Positions 11,371 to 21,231 of a stretch of 64,000 nt of DNA are shown piece by piece (the first letter of the stretch is position 1; the number at the start of each line of letters is the position of its first letter). The stretch spans positions 10,776,597-10,840,596 of the forward strand of contig CM030360.1 of the NCBI GenBank assembly GCA_017893485.1, in the 5' to 3' direction. The translations under genes were made by a program, and so were the position numbers. The notes under the pieces were generated by a model. The model saw only the letters and a list, made by a program, of their open reading frames with translations, had not been told where the DNA came from and searched no databases. This stretch comes from Hemerocallis citrina (taxonomy: Eukaryota; Streptophyta; Magnoliopsida; Asparagales; Asphodelaceae).

Positions 11371-11745
11371 AAGGTCATAACTGACCAAATCACAAAAACT
11401 CAACTATCGGTACCTAGGGTCCCACACACCCTCTAGAGATTCACAACTCAACCATCAACAAAAAATTCTCCCATTTTAACCTCTTCATTTATTTCATTGT
11501 TAATTCATTCACAGTGGGAAAATTCACTCATTAACATTGTTTATATATTAGTATGTATATATGTATGGATAGGAGGTCCTCTGATTTTGTAAGGGTGTAC
11601 ATAAGTGTGTGTATAATTTTTTACTGAGTTGAAGTGTACATAGGTATATATATATATGAGGTGTAGAAAGTCCCCTTCACTGATTTGAAATACATATATT
11701 TATAATAGCTTTTTGTACTGAATGTATAATGTGTATATATGCAGA

Positions 11746-11750
<5 letters not shown>

Positions 11751-11807
<57 letters not shown>
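11751..11807. repeat. (TA)n microsatellite
   Basis: An uninterrupted AT/TA dinucleotide run of about 56 bp. The tyrosine/isoleucine reading frames over it are artefacts. Confidence 0.95.
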
Positions 11808-11809
<2 letters not shown>

Positions 11810-11999
11810 AACTACTCTTTACTGAGATTAAAATATAAATGTGTACATTTAGAGATCTCTTAACTGATATGAGGTACATGCAGGTTTGTGGGGAATGGAA
11901 CTTTATGCATATATAGGAGATATAGGAATTTCCATTTACTGATTGAAGTATAAGTTTAAATGGACCAATTACTGATTTGAAGTAAAACATGTATATATA

Positions 12000-12034
12000 C
12001 TAGATTTGCCTGTGGGCACGTGCCTACGGCACGT
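12000..12034 (-). mobile_element. Helitron 3' end, minus strand
   Basis: On the minus strand the hairpin ACGTGCC-gta-GGCACGT (12018-12034) is followed after 14 bases by CTAG (12000-12003) and then T. This is the Helitron 3' signature: a GC-rich stem close to a CTRR end with T following. The element would extend to higher coordinates. I could not place its 5' TC end. Confidence 0.6.
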
Positions 12035-12550
12035 CTTCGGAACGATACATGTAAACAGTAAAACAATAATTATGTAGCTCAAGTTTGAATATTATGACAA
12101 TAATTAGTTATAAATAAAAGTCTATGTTTCCATTGGTATATGTTGGAAAATAATTATAAATGAGAGTATAAAATCTAATTTTTTAGAACTTTAAGTGCGG
12201 AAAATAATGAAATTTAATTGTTGAAAAAATATTTGCTATTTTCAATATAACATGTGCAATAAAAAAATATAAAAAATATGAAAATTTACAAAACCAAAAT
12301 CTTAAAATCTAAAATTCTAAGTAAATAAAAAAAAGAATAGGAGAGAGAGATAGAGATAGAGAGAGAAAGAGAGAAATATGAAAAAGTAAAGAGAGGAGAG
12401 AGATAGTAATAAAGTAATTAGTTTTTTAGGGGGAAAAGTTTGATTTTGGGTTTGAAATTTTGGAGCGAAAATATGTTTTGTAAGGTTTGATATGGGCCTT
12501 TGATTTTGGGGGGATTGATTGTGAGCCACTTGATAGCTTTCTTTGTAATT

Positions 12551-12552
<2 letters not shown>

Positions 12553-12615
<63 letters not shown>
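12553..12615. repeat. (TA)n microsatellite
   Basis: AT dinucleotide run of about 62 bp. Just upstream, 12340-12410 is a GA-rich run (GAGAGA with A-rich interruptions). Confidence 0.95.
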
Positions 12616-12619
<4 letters not shown>

Positions 12620-14697
12620 GTCAAAAGAGCTTTTGATGAAGTTGAACATATGCAGATGTCAAAGAAAAGCCCCCTTATCTGATTTGAAAGGATCATATGC
12701 AGGATTGTACCTATAACTGATACATAAATAAAACCTTTTACTGATGGGGTGAGTGTGTGTGTATATGTATATCTATATATGATGTCTACAAAAGCTCTCT
12801 TTACTGATTTGAAGTGAAAACATGCAGGTATAGAAAAATGTCCTCACTGCATACAGGCATCAACTACCAGACACTACGTTTATGGCTACAATCACTTAGA
12901 CAAGGTGCAGGTGGAGTAAATGTGGATTGTCACGTGTGCACCTGCACAAGGGCAGCAGCAATCTGCAGTGTAACCTGCAGTTGAGCAATTTGATACTCAG
13001 ACTAAATGTTAATCCCTTAACTGGTTAATTAAAGTTTAAGACTGATTTTTCATGATAGTGATTGAGGTGTATTAGGACCTTCATAAAGCATCAGTACCCC
13101 TCCAGGATTCAGTACATATAGGTGCAGTATTAAGGTTAAACCTATTCATCTCACATCAGATTAAAACTCTGAGTCTTATGCATGTTTCCAACAGATACAC
13201 ACCTGGACTTTGCAACTCAAAAATCTAATTTCCTGGGAGGATCTATCACCTCTAACCAAACATATATAGGTTATTTAAAGGTACAAAACTTATCAGGTTT
13301 TCATTTCGAGATTTCCTCAAGTTCTTCAAAAGCCAGTAAAAACTGAGAGAGTATGCATATGCACATGTGATTACCAACAGTGCTCATATATGCACTCAAA
13401 TAGGTATTATCAGCCACAAGAAGAATCTTTTCATGTTAAAAGTAGTGTATAACTGTATATGCATATATATACTAGATCAAGAGAATGCAATGGGCCATTC
13501 ACATCCAATCCTTACATTGCCCAAAATCAACAAAAATGCACATATACACAGATCTGAAACACGCATTCTTCTTTCACTTCACAGTTTGTTTCTTTTAGTT
13601 TAAAAACTCTGTTATACACATACTCCAATCATCCACATCAGTGAATCCATGTTTATAAGCAAGTTATAAGACATAATTAGAAGATCTGAAGTATCAACAG
13701 CATGTATAGGTTCATCTTACAATAACAGATCCCACTTATCTTTTCTCTTTAAGCAATACATCACACAATCCTATATATATACTTCAAACAGCAATAGAAT
13801 GATTTAAAACATCCTACTCATGATCTCTATTAGAGTTTTCAACAATCACAAGTCATCAAATTAGGGTTTTTTGTCATTAATAGCATGGTTTCAATTAAAG
13901 ATACAACTTTTAGTTCATCTACCCATTAAAATTTCATTATACCTTCACATCATCATCTAATGTGCTTACTACTATAAATAGATCACATCATACAACAAGC
14001 CTAGAACAATAAGAAAACAAAACTAAGTCACTAACCTCTTTTGAAGAATCAACCGAAGAAAATAAAGAATAAGAAAAATCCTCCTTCGCAAGAAAACCAA
14101 GAATCCTCGTTGAAAACTCCAAGAAAATAATAATAAGAAATCCTTTTGTGCTGTGCAACAAAGACGACTGCACTCCACCTTTTAAATAGGACGGAATATA
14201 GGTTTTTAGGGTTTGTAAACAAATTTGTAAAATACATCTTTTAAATATATCTTTACATATATAAACCCTTATACTTGGAAACTAAATAAAACCAGCTTAA
14301 TTGAGTTTTAAAATCAAAAATAGCCATCCTATGACTAGCCGGCACTGTTTGAGAAACCCAGAAAATGATTTTACATTTTTTGTCCTTCTAAATGGCAATT
14401 TTGCAAAAAGATCCTCTTTTATCAAAACTTGCAAAATAAACCAAATTCATCTAAACAAAAAGTAAAATTTTTAACCCTGAGTTGACTAGGCATCAAGCCC
14501 AGCCCAAGAATCTGAAAATCTGAAATTTTCATTCCAATTGGTAATTTTGCACAAAAGTCCTTCTTATATTTGCAAATAGGTCCAATAAATGTCAGAAAAT
14601 ACAGAAAATTCACAAATAATATCTAATAATAATTAATGATTTTCTCCCAAAATAATTTTTGATTTTGAACTTCCAAAGTTAGAGTTAGGGTTAGTTC

Positions 14698-14726
14698 GGG
14701 GGGGAGGGGGGAGGGGGGGAGGGGGG
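14698..14726 (+). repeat. G-quadruplex-forming run
   Basis: Four G tracts of 7, 6, 7 and 6 bases are separated by single A bases. This exceeds the usual G3+N1-7 rule for intramolecular quadruplexes. It sits at the junction between the possible long LTR and the fold-back element. Confidence 0.8.
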
Positions 14727-14734
14727 TTATTTAA

Positions 14735-15225
14735 ACATCTGATTAGTTAGGTGATGTTTTTTAAAACACAAATAAAACATGAATATGGTTTTTTTAAATT
14801 TAGCCTAACGGAAACCTAACTCCGTTAAAGTGAGTTTTTTTAAACTAAAGATTTGTGCGATTTTTTAAATTAAAAAAAACTTAGTGCGGTTTTTTTAAAA
14901 TGGCCCTCAGTAGGGCTTTTTTAAATATAGCCTTAAAAAAACTCACTTTAACGGAGTTTGGTTTCGATTAGGCTAAATTTTAAAAAATCACTTTCATCTT
15001 TCATTTGAGTTTAAAAAAACTTCACTTAACTAATCAGATGTTTTAAATAAACCTCACTGAACTAACCCTTACCATATCCCTAACCCTAACCCTTACCCTA
15101 ACTCTGTTAGAGTGTGTTTTTTAAAACTATAGTTTTGTGCGGTTTTTTTTATATAAAAAAAACTTAGTCCGGTTTTTTTTAAAATGGCCACAGTCCAGTG
15201 GGATTTTTTAAAATTTAGCCCCTAA
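14735..15225. repeat. fold-back element: inverted repeat plus a third, direct arm
   Basis: The segment 14735-14845 (CATCTGATTAGTTAGGTG, TTTAGCCTAACGG, CTCCGTTAAAGTGAG) recurs inverted at about 14935-15060 (CTCACTTTAACGGAG, AGGCTAAA, TAACTAATCAGATG). A third copy of the inner part, in direct orientation, covers 15101-15222 (TTTGTGCGG, AAAACTTAGTCCGG, AAAATGGCC). Poly-T/A tracts separate the words. Between the second and third copies is a run of CCCTAA words (15070-15098). No coding sequence is present, so it is probably a non-autonomous DNA element or its remains. Confidence 0.65.
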
Positions 15226-15238
15226 AATATATCACCAA

Positions 15239-15568
15239 TCTCTACTATTATAATGGGAGAAGGGGTTAGTGTCATTTGTCACCATTTTTTTTGTTTTTTT
15301 GTCATTTTGTCATTTTGTCATTTTGTCAACACGTGCAGCGCACGTGTTGGCTTTTTTTTTCCTTTTTTTCCATTTCATTCCCCTCCACGTGCATCACACG
15401 TGCATTATGGGTTTTTTTTGTCCTTTTCATTCCCCTCCACGTGCATCGCACGTGTTGGTATTTTTTTTTCCCTTTTCATTCCCCACCGCGTGCATCGCAC
15501 GTGCATTATAATTTTTTTTTTGGTCCTTTTCATTCCTCTCCACGTGCATCACACGTGCATGATACTAG
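15239..15568 (+). mobile_element. short non-autonomous Helitron with repeated terminator hairpins
   Basis: It starts TCTCTACTATTATAATGGG after an A (15238) and ends CTAG (15565-15568) before a T, the expected A|TC...CTRR|T insertion. The terminal hairpin CACGTGCATCACACGTG is at 15541-15557. Four more copies of the hairpin lie at 15328-15348, 15386-15402, 15438-15454 and 15487-15503, each followed by T-rich DNA and a TTTCATTCC word. At 330 bp it has no Rep or helicase. The overlapping F/H/C-rich reading frames are artefacts of the repeats. Confidence 0.78.
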
Positions 15569-15806
15569 TTAAATTAACCTAAATGTCCTAATTAGCAACT
15601 AAACAAACCTAAACTAAATGAGTAATGCTACATCCACTACCAAAATCCCTACATTTCTCTTCACTACCTTAGGTGCCATATGCCAATAGTTAGGAGAAGA
15701 TAGAGTAGGTGGGGGAACTCTCCAATAGGATTATGCCACCTAAGATAGTGAAGAGAATGGTAGTAAAATTGGTAGTGGCTAAAGCATTAGTCAAACTAAA
15801 TTAACC

Positions 15807-15890
15807 CATATTAATCACAACCCTAAAAACTTGGGATCCAAGCTTTGTCATATTAATCACAACCCTAAAAACTTGGGATCCAAGTTTTGT
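15807..15890. repeat. 42-bp tandem duplication
   Basis: Two adjacent copies (15807-15848, 15849-15890) of a unit with ATTAATCACAACCCTAAA and CTTGGGATCCAAG differ at one base (CTT/TTT). They lie about 400 bp upstream of the ubiquitin/eL40-type gene. Confidence 0.85.
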
Positions 15891-16235
15891 CTCTTTCCTC
15901 ACCTTCTTCTTCTTCCTTTAATGTTTGTTTTAATTCAAGTTTTGAAATCCGAAGAGATGACTTTTTGCTTTTTCTGAAATATATTATTTTTTCTAAAATC
16001 TCAACCACAAAAAAAAAAGCAAAAAAAAAAAAAAAAATCTATTTTTTTTCTTTTGGGCCCGAATCTCACAATCTTAACAGGATCCGACGCAGCCCGTTAG
16101 CCTAAATCAATCCTTGCCCATATATTCTTAAAAAGGAAAAGTTAAACACACTAGATTAATATCCATATTAAGACACCAAATCCGAATCCCACTCTTGTCG
16201 GTTTCTGCAAACTTGGTCTCCAAGTTTTCCACGTC

Positions 16236-16244
16236 TATATAAAG
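16236..16244 (+). promoter_or_regulatory. TATA box of the ubiquitin-like/eL40 gene
   Basis: TATATAAAG lies 67 bp before the ATG at 16303. Initiation about 30 bp downstream would start the transcript near 16268. This places the in-frame ATG at 16252 outside the mRNA and favours 16303. Confidence 0.65.
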
Positions 16245-16302
16245 ACCAACAATGCGTGAGCAAAAAACCCAAAAGAAAGAAGAAAAAAAAAGAGCAACAA
16301 AA

Positions 16303-18975
16303 ATGGAGATTTTGGTGAGAACTCAAACCCCATCGGAAACGACGACCGCGTTCGAGCTCGCCGGCAGTGACATCACCGTCGAAGCCCTCAAGTCCAAGTT
16401 CCAGGAAGCCCTAGGTATCGAAATCTCTCTTAAAGATTACATCATCTTTTTCGTAGTAAAGTTGCCACCTTTTTAGTAAAGTTGTCACCTTTTTTCTTTT
16501 GGGTTTCTAGGGTTCGGTGCTGATAAGCAGCCCCTGATCTTCGCCGGAAAGGAGATCGAGGACGGTGAGATTTTCTATTTCTTTGAAATGTAAGAGATAT
16601 CTAGGGTTAGGGTTTAAAAATCTCAGCTTTTGATGTTAGTTTTCATTTTGGGTTGACTTATTGAATAGTAGGATAGTTGGAAAATGGCGGGCTTTTCTTC
16701 TGCCTTTTGAAGATTGTCAGCTTTGTCGATTAAAAAAAGATATCGACTAGGGTTTGGGTTTATGTATGTTCTTTCTGTGTTTAGATTAATATATGAGCAA
16801 GTTGCTAAATGAGTAATTGATGATGTGACATACATGTAATACATTGGACAACTAATTACTTTAGAATTTTTCAATCACATTTATTAAATAAGCGGCTCAT
16901 GCCAGTCAAAAAAAAAAAAATAAGCGGCTCATATCCCTTTTTCCCTAATAATATATATCTTGTTTCATGCTTTTAATTTGGAGTTTGAATCGTACATTAA
17001 CTGAGTAAATAACTAACTAATTAACAGGGTCAACTGAAGAATTAAGTGAGAAAATGCTTATCTTTGTCAAGTCCCCATCTGGGAAGTTGCTGTCCTTTGA
17101 GGTCGAGATCGACGACACTATCGACACCCTCAAGGCCAAGATCTACGAAACTGAAGGTGATGCATGCAATTCACTCATTCTCTGTTTGTGTATAGTTTCT
17201 TTCTGCCTCCTTAATTAATTTTCTCGATTTTTTTTTTTAATAATTTGCTCTGTTTGTGTTTACAGGATATGCAGTTGAAGATCAGCGTCTCGTCTACGCA
17301 GGGCAGCAGTTGGAGGATGGGCTCACCCTCGCTGACTACAAACTTGCTAATGGTATAAAGATATAATTTATTTATATTGCTTTCTGTTAAAAAAAAATTA
17401 TATATATAGATTGATTAGTTAATGACTGATAATTGGTTTGGGTTTGATTTGTGTTTTGTGATGAATAGAGTCGACGGTGGACCTTGTGCTGAGGCTGTTG
17501 GGTGGTGGAAGGGGTAGGTTTAGGATTCCGCCCTACCTGCTTGATCTTGCAAGGAAGTACAATGAGCAGAAGATGATCTGTAGAAAGTAAGTTTATCGAA
17601 TTTCATTTAGTTTTGGTTTGAATAGATCTATATATACATTGAATGCCTCTGATAATTCACCACCACATAATCTTTTGCTAAGTTGATCAATAACTATCGA
17701 GCTATATGAATTGGCTAAATAGATAAAATAGCCCAACGAAACATTATTTTCCGTTTGTTGATCGGACGGTGTATAATTTACCGTCCCAAATTTTTTTTAT
17801 TAATAAAATAATCAGATGGAAAATTATACACCGTCCCAAAAAAAATTTTATTAATAAAATAATCGGACGGGAATTTATACACGGTCCCAAATTTTTTTTA
17901 ATTGAAATTAGTAATTGATCATATTAATCGAAAAAAAAAAAAAATCAAAATCAAAATCAAAACTAACAAGTTTATGTGGCTTCTGTCGTATCTTGCACAT
18001 GCATGAATTCTTTTCTGAGTATACATGCTTATTCACTAAAATTGAGTCAAACATTTTATTGATCAAATCCCAAATGTGATATGCATGGTAGACAGCTCAA
18101 TGAGAATACTTTGTTGTTTCTCTCATAACAAGTATTTCATTACTGCACTCTAAGAAAAACGGTGGCTGGGTACTTCAATGCTTTGAAATTACTTTTGCCT
18201 ACAATTCTTTTAATTTATTTATAGAAAATATTGCATACCCCAATTGTTAGAAACTTGTTTAGAGTATTGGGTTGGGTACATTTTCTTAATGCTTTGCAAC
18301 TGCTTGTACATTTATATTGTTTTTCTTCATTCATTTCCCTATTTAAGCTCATGGATGTGTTGCAATTCAGTGGAATCTTTCTTTCTATTTCTTTTCATGA
18401 TACGATGATTTCGTCCATTGTGTTGTTCTGTAGGTGCTTTGCTCGTCTTCCTCTTAGGGCTACAAAATGTCGGAAGAAGAAATGTGGCTATAGCAGTCAG
18501 GTTATTTCCTTAATTTCAATAATATATCTAACAAGCTTCGTGTAAAAAAAGTCTAACATGCTCGCTCGTCATAAAATGTAGAGTATACTCGCGTAACATT
18601 GCATTTGGATCCTATTTTATTTGTAGAATTCTAATAAGAATGTATTATCCTTGTGATTTTCTAAAGTGGAGCATGCCATGTACATATATATTTAAGTGAA
18701 ATTATCTGTTCTCTTAGCTCGGTCTATTTAGATTGTATAATCTTGCATTTGTATGTCAGTTATTACGCATTAACTGGAGAATCATAGACTAATAAAATTC
18801 ACATCTCATAGATATTACTACAAATTATGTACTGATATATGTACTTTAGTCTCTGTAGTTTCTTTTTCAAAGCTTCTATGTGCTATGGACAAATTTGTCT
18901 TACAGGGTTATTTTAATTTTTTGTTTTTCGCAGTTGAGGAAGAAGAAGCCTTTCGTTGCTAAGGATTGGGCTTGA
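16303..18975 (+). CDS. divergent ubiquitin-like/ribosomal protein eL40 fusion, seven exons
   Basis: Exons 16303-16414, 16511-16564, 17028-17156, 17266-17352, 17469-17586, 18434-18500 and 18934-18975 have GT-AG borders and join in phase to 202 residues. Residues 1-56 (MEILVRT...FAGKEIEDG) are a ubiquitin-like fold lacking its C-terminal third. Residues 65-140 (MLIFVKS...LVLRLLGG) are a full one. Residues 141-202 match eL40: [25 protein letters not shown], with zinc cysteines 165, 168, 179 and 184. In UBQ-eL40 precursors ubiquitin is cut off after GG and eL40 joins the 60S subunit. Here GG (139-140) remains, but R74 of ubiquitin is Leu, K48 is Gln and K63 is Asn. Canonical eL40 IIEPSLK is replaced by [13 protein letters not shown], and the tail ends [15 protein letters not shown] aligns with ubiquitin's MQIFVKT, which fixes the start. 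Whether it is processed is unknown. Confidence 0.85.
17757..17895. repeat. tandem CGGACGG/TTTATTAATAAAATAATC repeats in intron 5
   Basis: Within intron 5 (17587-18433) a unit of about 57 bp, TTTATTAATAAAATAATC plus GGACGGTGTATAA-like and ACCGTCCCAAA words, occurs about 2.5 times. Neighbouring words are partly inverted (ACGGTGTATAATTTACCGT). A related GGTCGGACGGTACAATA word lies at 19760. Confidence 0.65.
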
Positions 18976-19200
18976 TCGTACTTCATCAGATGGACATCTA
19001 CAACTATCTATCTAGCTATAGTTTAGTTATCTTGCTACGTATTAAGTTTTGTGATCCTTTAGAAGACATTGATCTGATGTTATATCTAATGCATTAGTAC
19101 TGTTGCTGAATTATGATTTCTGGTGATTTTGTTCTTAATTAATGCTATTCTGATGCCTTTACTTGCTGTGGAGAAATTTTTACTGAGTTGGGATTTGTAA
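18976..19200 (+). other. 3' flank of the ubiquitin-like/eL40 gene
   Basis: AT-rich sequence downstream of the stop, with TTAATTAATGC and TTGTGATCC words typical of plant 3' untranslated regions. No single canonical poly(A) signal stands out. I see no further gene. Confidence 0.4.
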
Positions 19201-19370
19201 CCAAACAAACCCTAACTTTGTAACTAAATAAACCCGTACAATATAGTATCCAAACTAAATCCAACAATAAATACATGCACCGCATGTGTCACCCAAATCA
19301 AAACATTTAAATATAACTTTTTTCCATTTAATATATATTTATTTAATTTAATGACCGTACTTTTAATAGC

Positions 19371-19396
19371 CGTGCATCGCACGTACATTATACTAG
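19371..19396 (+). mobile_element. Helitron 3' end, plus strand
   Basis: The hairpin CGTGCATCGCACG (19371-19383) is followed by TACATTATA and CTAG (19393-19396), then T. It is nearly identical to the terminator words of the Helitron at 15239-15568. The 5' TC end, presumably within about 200-300 bp upstream, could not be fixed. Confidence 0.6.
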
Positions 19397-19611
19397 TATA
19401 ATTAAGTTGTTTTATCTTCTGCATGAATCTGTGTCATGAATGTTCTAAAAATTTTCCTATATCATTCCTGAGAAGAAAAAAAATTAGATCTTTAAGTGTT
19501 ATGCTGCTGGATTGAATTATGATTTTCTGGTGATTCTGTGTATTAATGCAATGTAGGCCCCTCTACCCAACAGTCTTTACTCTATGGATTTATAATCAAC
19601 TTCTCCTTTTG

Positions 19612-19934
19612 GATCTTCATATATGTGTTATATAGAGATTCAGAAATTTTATTTGAGGGTTTTGAAAGGGAAATTCAAAAATTGCCACGCATAATTTTTT
19701 TTTTTGAAAGAGAGGGACGACACATGTTGTCTCGTCTCTTTCTTTTATTATTTTACACGTGGTCGGACGGTACAATATGTATCATCCGACTACGAAAATA
19801 AGAAAAATATAGCAAACAAGCACTGCACAACATTTCGCTATTTGCTAGTACTGTAGCTGCCGATCTTCATATATGTGTTATATAGCGATTCAGAAATTTT
19901 ATTTGAGGGTTTTGAAAGGGACATTCAAAATTGC
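19612..19934. repeat. direct repeats of about 73 bp, 250 bp apart
   Basis: The copies at 19612-19685 and 19862-19934 share GATCTTCATATATGTG, GATTCAGAAATTTTA and GGGTTTTGAAAGGG with only a few differences. The 175 bp between them include an inverted pair around AGAGAGGGACGACACAT and a GGTCGGACGGTAC word. Confidence 0.8.
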
Positions 19935-20639
19935 TCCAGTTGTAAAGAGAGGTAGCTTTCATTAGCTGATCTGATGGAATAACTGAAGATCACAGACTGC
20001 GGCACATTGGTCAAATGAAAATATGTGATGTCATGATTGCTTGCTTACTTGCTAGCTATTCTTTCTCTAACTAGTAGTGCAAACATGTGGTAGTGCAGTA
20101 TCAGTACTGTTAGTTTAAGACCTAAATATATATGATGTAGTAGTTGAAAAGGGGTGATAGGGATCCATTCTAAGCTATTGAGAGAGTAGAGGATGGGGAT
20201 GATTTCTTCTCTTTAATTGTGATTGGTACTCATTTTGAATTGCAAGTGTAGTTGCATTTGCAATGTTCTCTTTTTGTAAAGATAATGAGTGCAAGTTGGA
20301 TATTGTAAGCGATCATTCATTTTGCAACTACTGTTTTGCATTTTAAGTCAGAAATCAAAAGCAAATCCTTGTTAACTGGAACCCTAAAACTGAATTGGTA
20401 ACTAATAGCTAAATTGAATCATGCATATTAACTGAATTGGTTTAATAACTAGCTAAGGCATTCACATTATTTAAACCATACAAACTCTGCCAAATTTTCT
20501 GACTGCCTATACATACCTCGGACAAATCATCTCCGCTTTGATCACAAGAAAAAGGAAAAAAAAACATTATGCCATTTTTTGAAACTATTTGTAAAAAGAG
20601 CACAGTTGCCAAACTATTTGGACTCGTGGACTCAACAAC

Positions 20640-20830
20640 TAAACTCGTCGTTTCCAATAGCGAGTTTAGTTGTTTCACGCTCGCCATTGGAATATGGCAA
20701 GTCCATTTCTAATTTTATTAGAAACTTGTTGTTCCCAACGGCGAGTTTAGTAAAAAAAAATTCAAAGTCACTCGTCGTTTTCAATAGCGATGATCTGTGT
20801 ACTAGACTCGCTATTGGGAACAGCGACTGC
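20640..20830. repeat. cluster of inverted CGAGTTTAG / ACTCGTCG words
   Basis: ACTCGTCGTTTCCAATAGCG, CTCGCCATTGG, GTTCCCAACGGCGAG, ACTCGTCGTTTTCAATAGCG and ACTCGCTATTGGGAAC are variants of one word in both orientations within 190 bp. They sit just upstream of the lone ubiquitin-like exon. A mobile-element origin is possible but unproven. Confidence 0.55.
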
Positions 20831-20914
20831 GAAGTTTTTCACATTTCTCAGAGAACGAAAACTCTCTGTTGGGCTTGGTGAAATTTCCAAAAGAACTCCA
20901 TAGAATAGCTCCAA

Positions 20915-21023
20915 ATGCATATTTTCGTGAAATCGGCCTCTTCCGAGAAGACACTGGTCTTCGACGACATCGAATCCACCGACACTATCGACACCTTCAA
21001 GGGCATTTCTCAAGAAACTCAAG
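20915..21023 (+). pseudogene. lone ubiquitin-like first exon
   Basis: From ATG 20915 the frame reads MHIFVKSASSEKTLVF, then DTIDTFKG and SQETQG up to a GT at 21024. It matches ubiquitin residues 1-35 (MQIFVKT, DTIDxxK) and stops at the same codon and intron phase (one base into the Gly codon) as the exon of the gene at 16303-18975 that ends at 17156. Its closest relative in the window is that exon. No further exon is visible: a (TA)n run and a Helitron end follow. It is a truncated duplicate, probably non-functional. Confidence 0.7.
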
Positions 21024-21132
21024 GTCTCCTACTACTTTCTTTCTCGACTTCTTTTATCTAGTTTTTCTCTCACTAAAAATTCATATTTTTGATTGTTATT
21101 TTGGTTTCGGTGGAAGAACAGCGTTATTTTTC

Positions 21133-21138
<6 letters not shown>

Positions 21139-21182
<44 letters not shown>
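21139..21182. repeat. (TA)n microsatellite
   Basis: TA run of about 44 bp between the lone ubiquitin-like exon and a Helitron end. Confidence 0.95.
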
Positions 21183-21186
<4 letters not shown>

Positions 21187-21199
21187 GAGATTATATATA

Positions 21200-21231
21200 C
21201 TAGTTGAAATTTACCGTGCACCAAGTGCACG
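21200..21231 (-). mobile_element. Helitron 3' end, minus strand
   Basis: Reading the minus strand, CGTGCAC-ttg-GTGCACG (21215-21231) is followed after 11 bases by CTAG (21200-21203) and T. The element extends to higher coordinates; its 5' end is not identified. From 21240 to 22380 I see AT-rich DNA with no gene. Confidence 0.6.

Larger units (their letters stand above)
10261..14737 (-). repeat. possible very long lone LTR (unproven)
   Basis: The plus-strand left end TGTAGCACCCCGAATTTT is the reverse complement of a typical Ty3/gypsy LTR end (AATTCGGGGTGCTACA) and abuts broken LINE sequence. On the minus strand a TATTTAAA box at 14181-14188 precedes a leader and a GTTAGT donor-like site near 14035. 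The right end may be the TTAAACA at 14731-14737. No matching five-base duplication flanks these points. The ~4.5 kb also holds TA repeats and a Helitron end, so the boundaries are tentative. I see no coding region in it. Confidence 0.35.

Noticed and set aside
11700..12649. Tyr/Ile-repeat reading frames
   Set aside because: Translations of (TA)n microsatellites.
15070..15098. CCCTAA words as an interstitial telomere
   Set aside because: The run is short, imperfect and hexameric, whereas the usual plant telomere unit is CCCTAAA.
15253..15582. Three overlapping plus-strand frames rich in Phe, His and Cys
   Set aside because: They are shadows of the T-rich hairpin repeats in the small Helitron; all three frames are open for the same reason.
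16252..16302. Upstream in-frame ATG of the ubiquitin-like gene as the true start
   Set aside because: It lies only 8 bp after the TATA box, so it would be outside the transcript; MEILVRT at 16303 aligns with the ubiquitin N-terminus.
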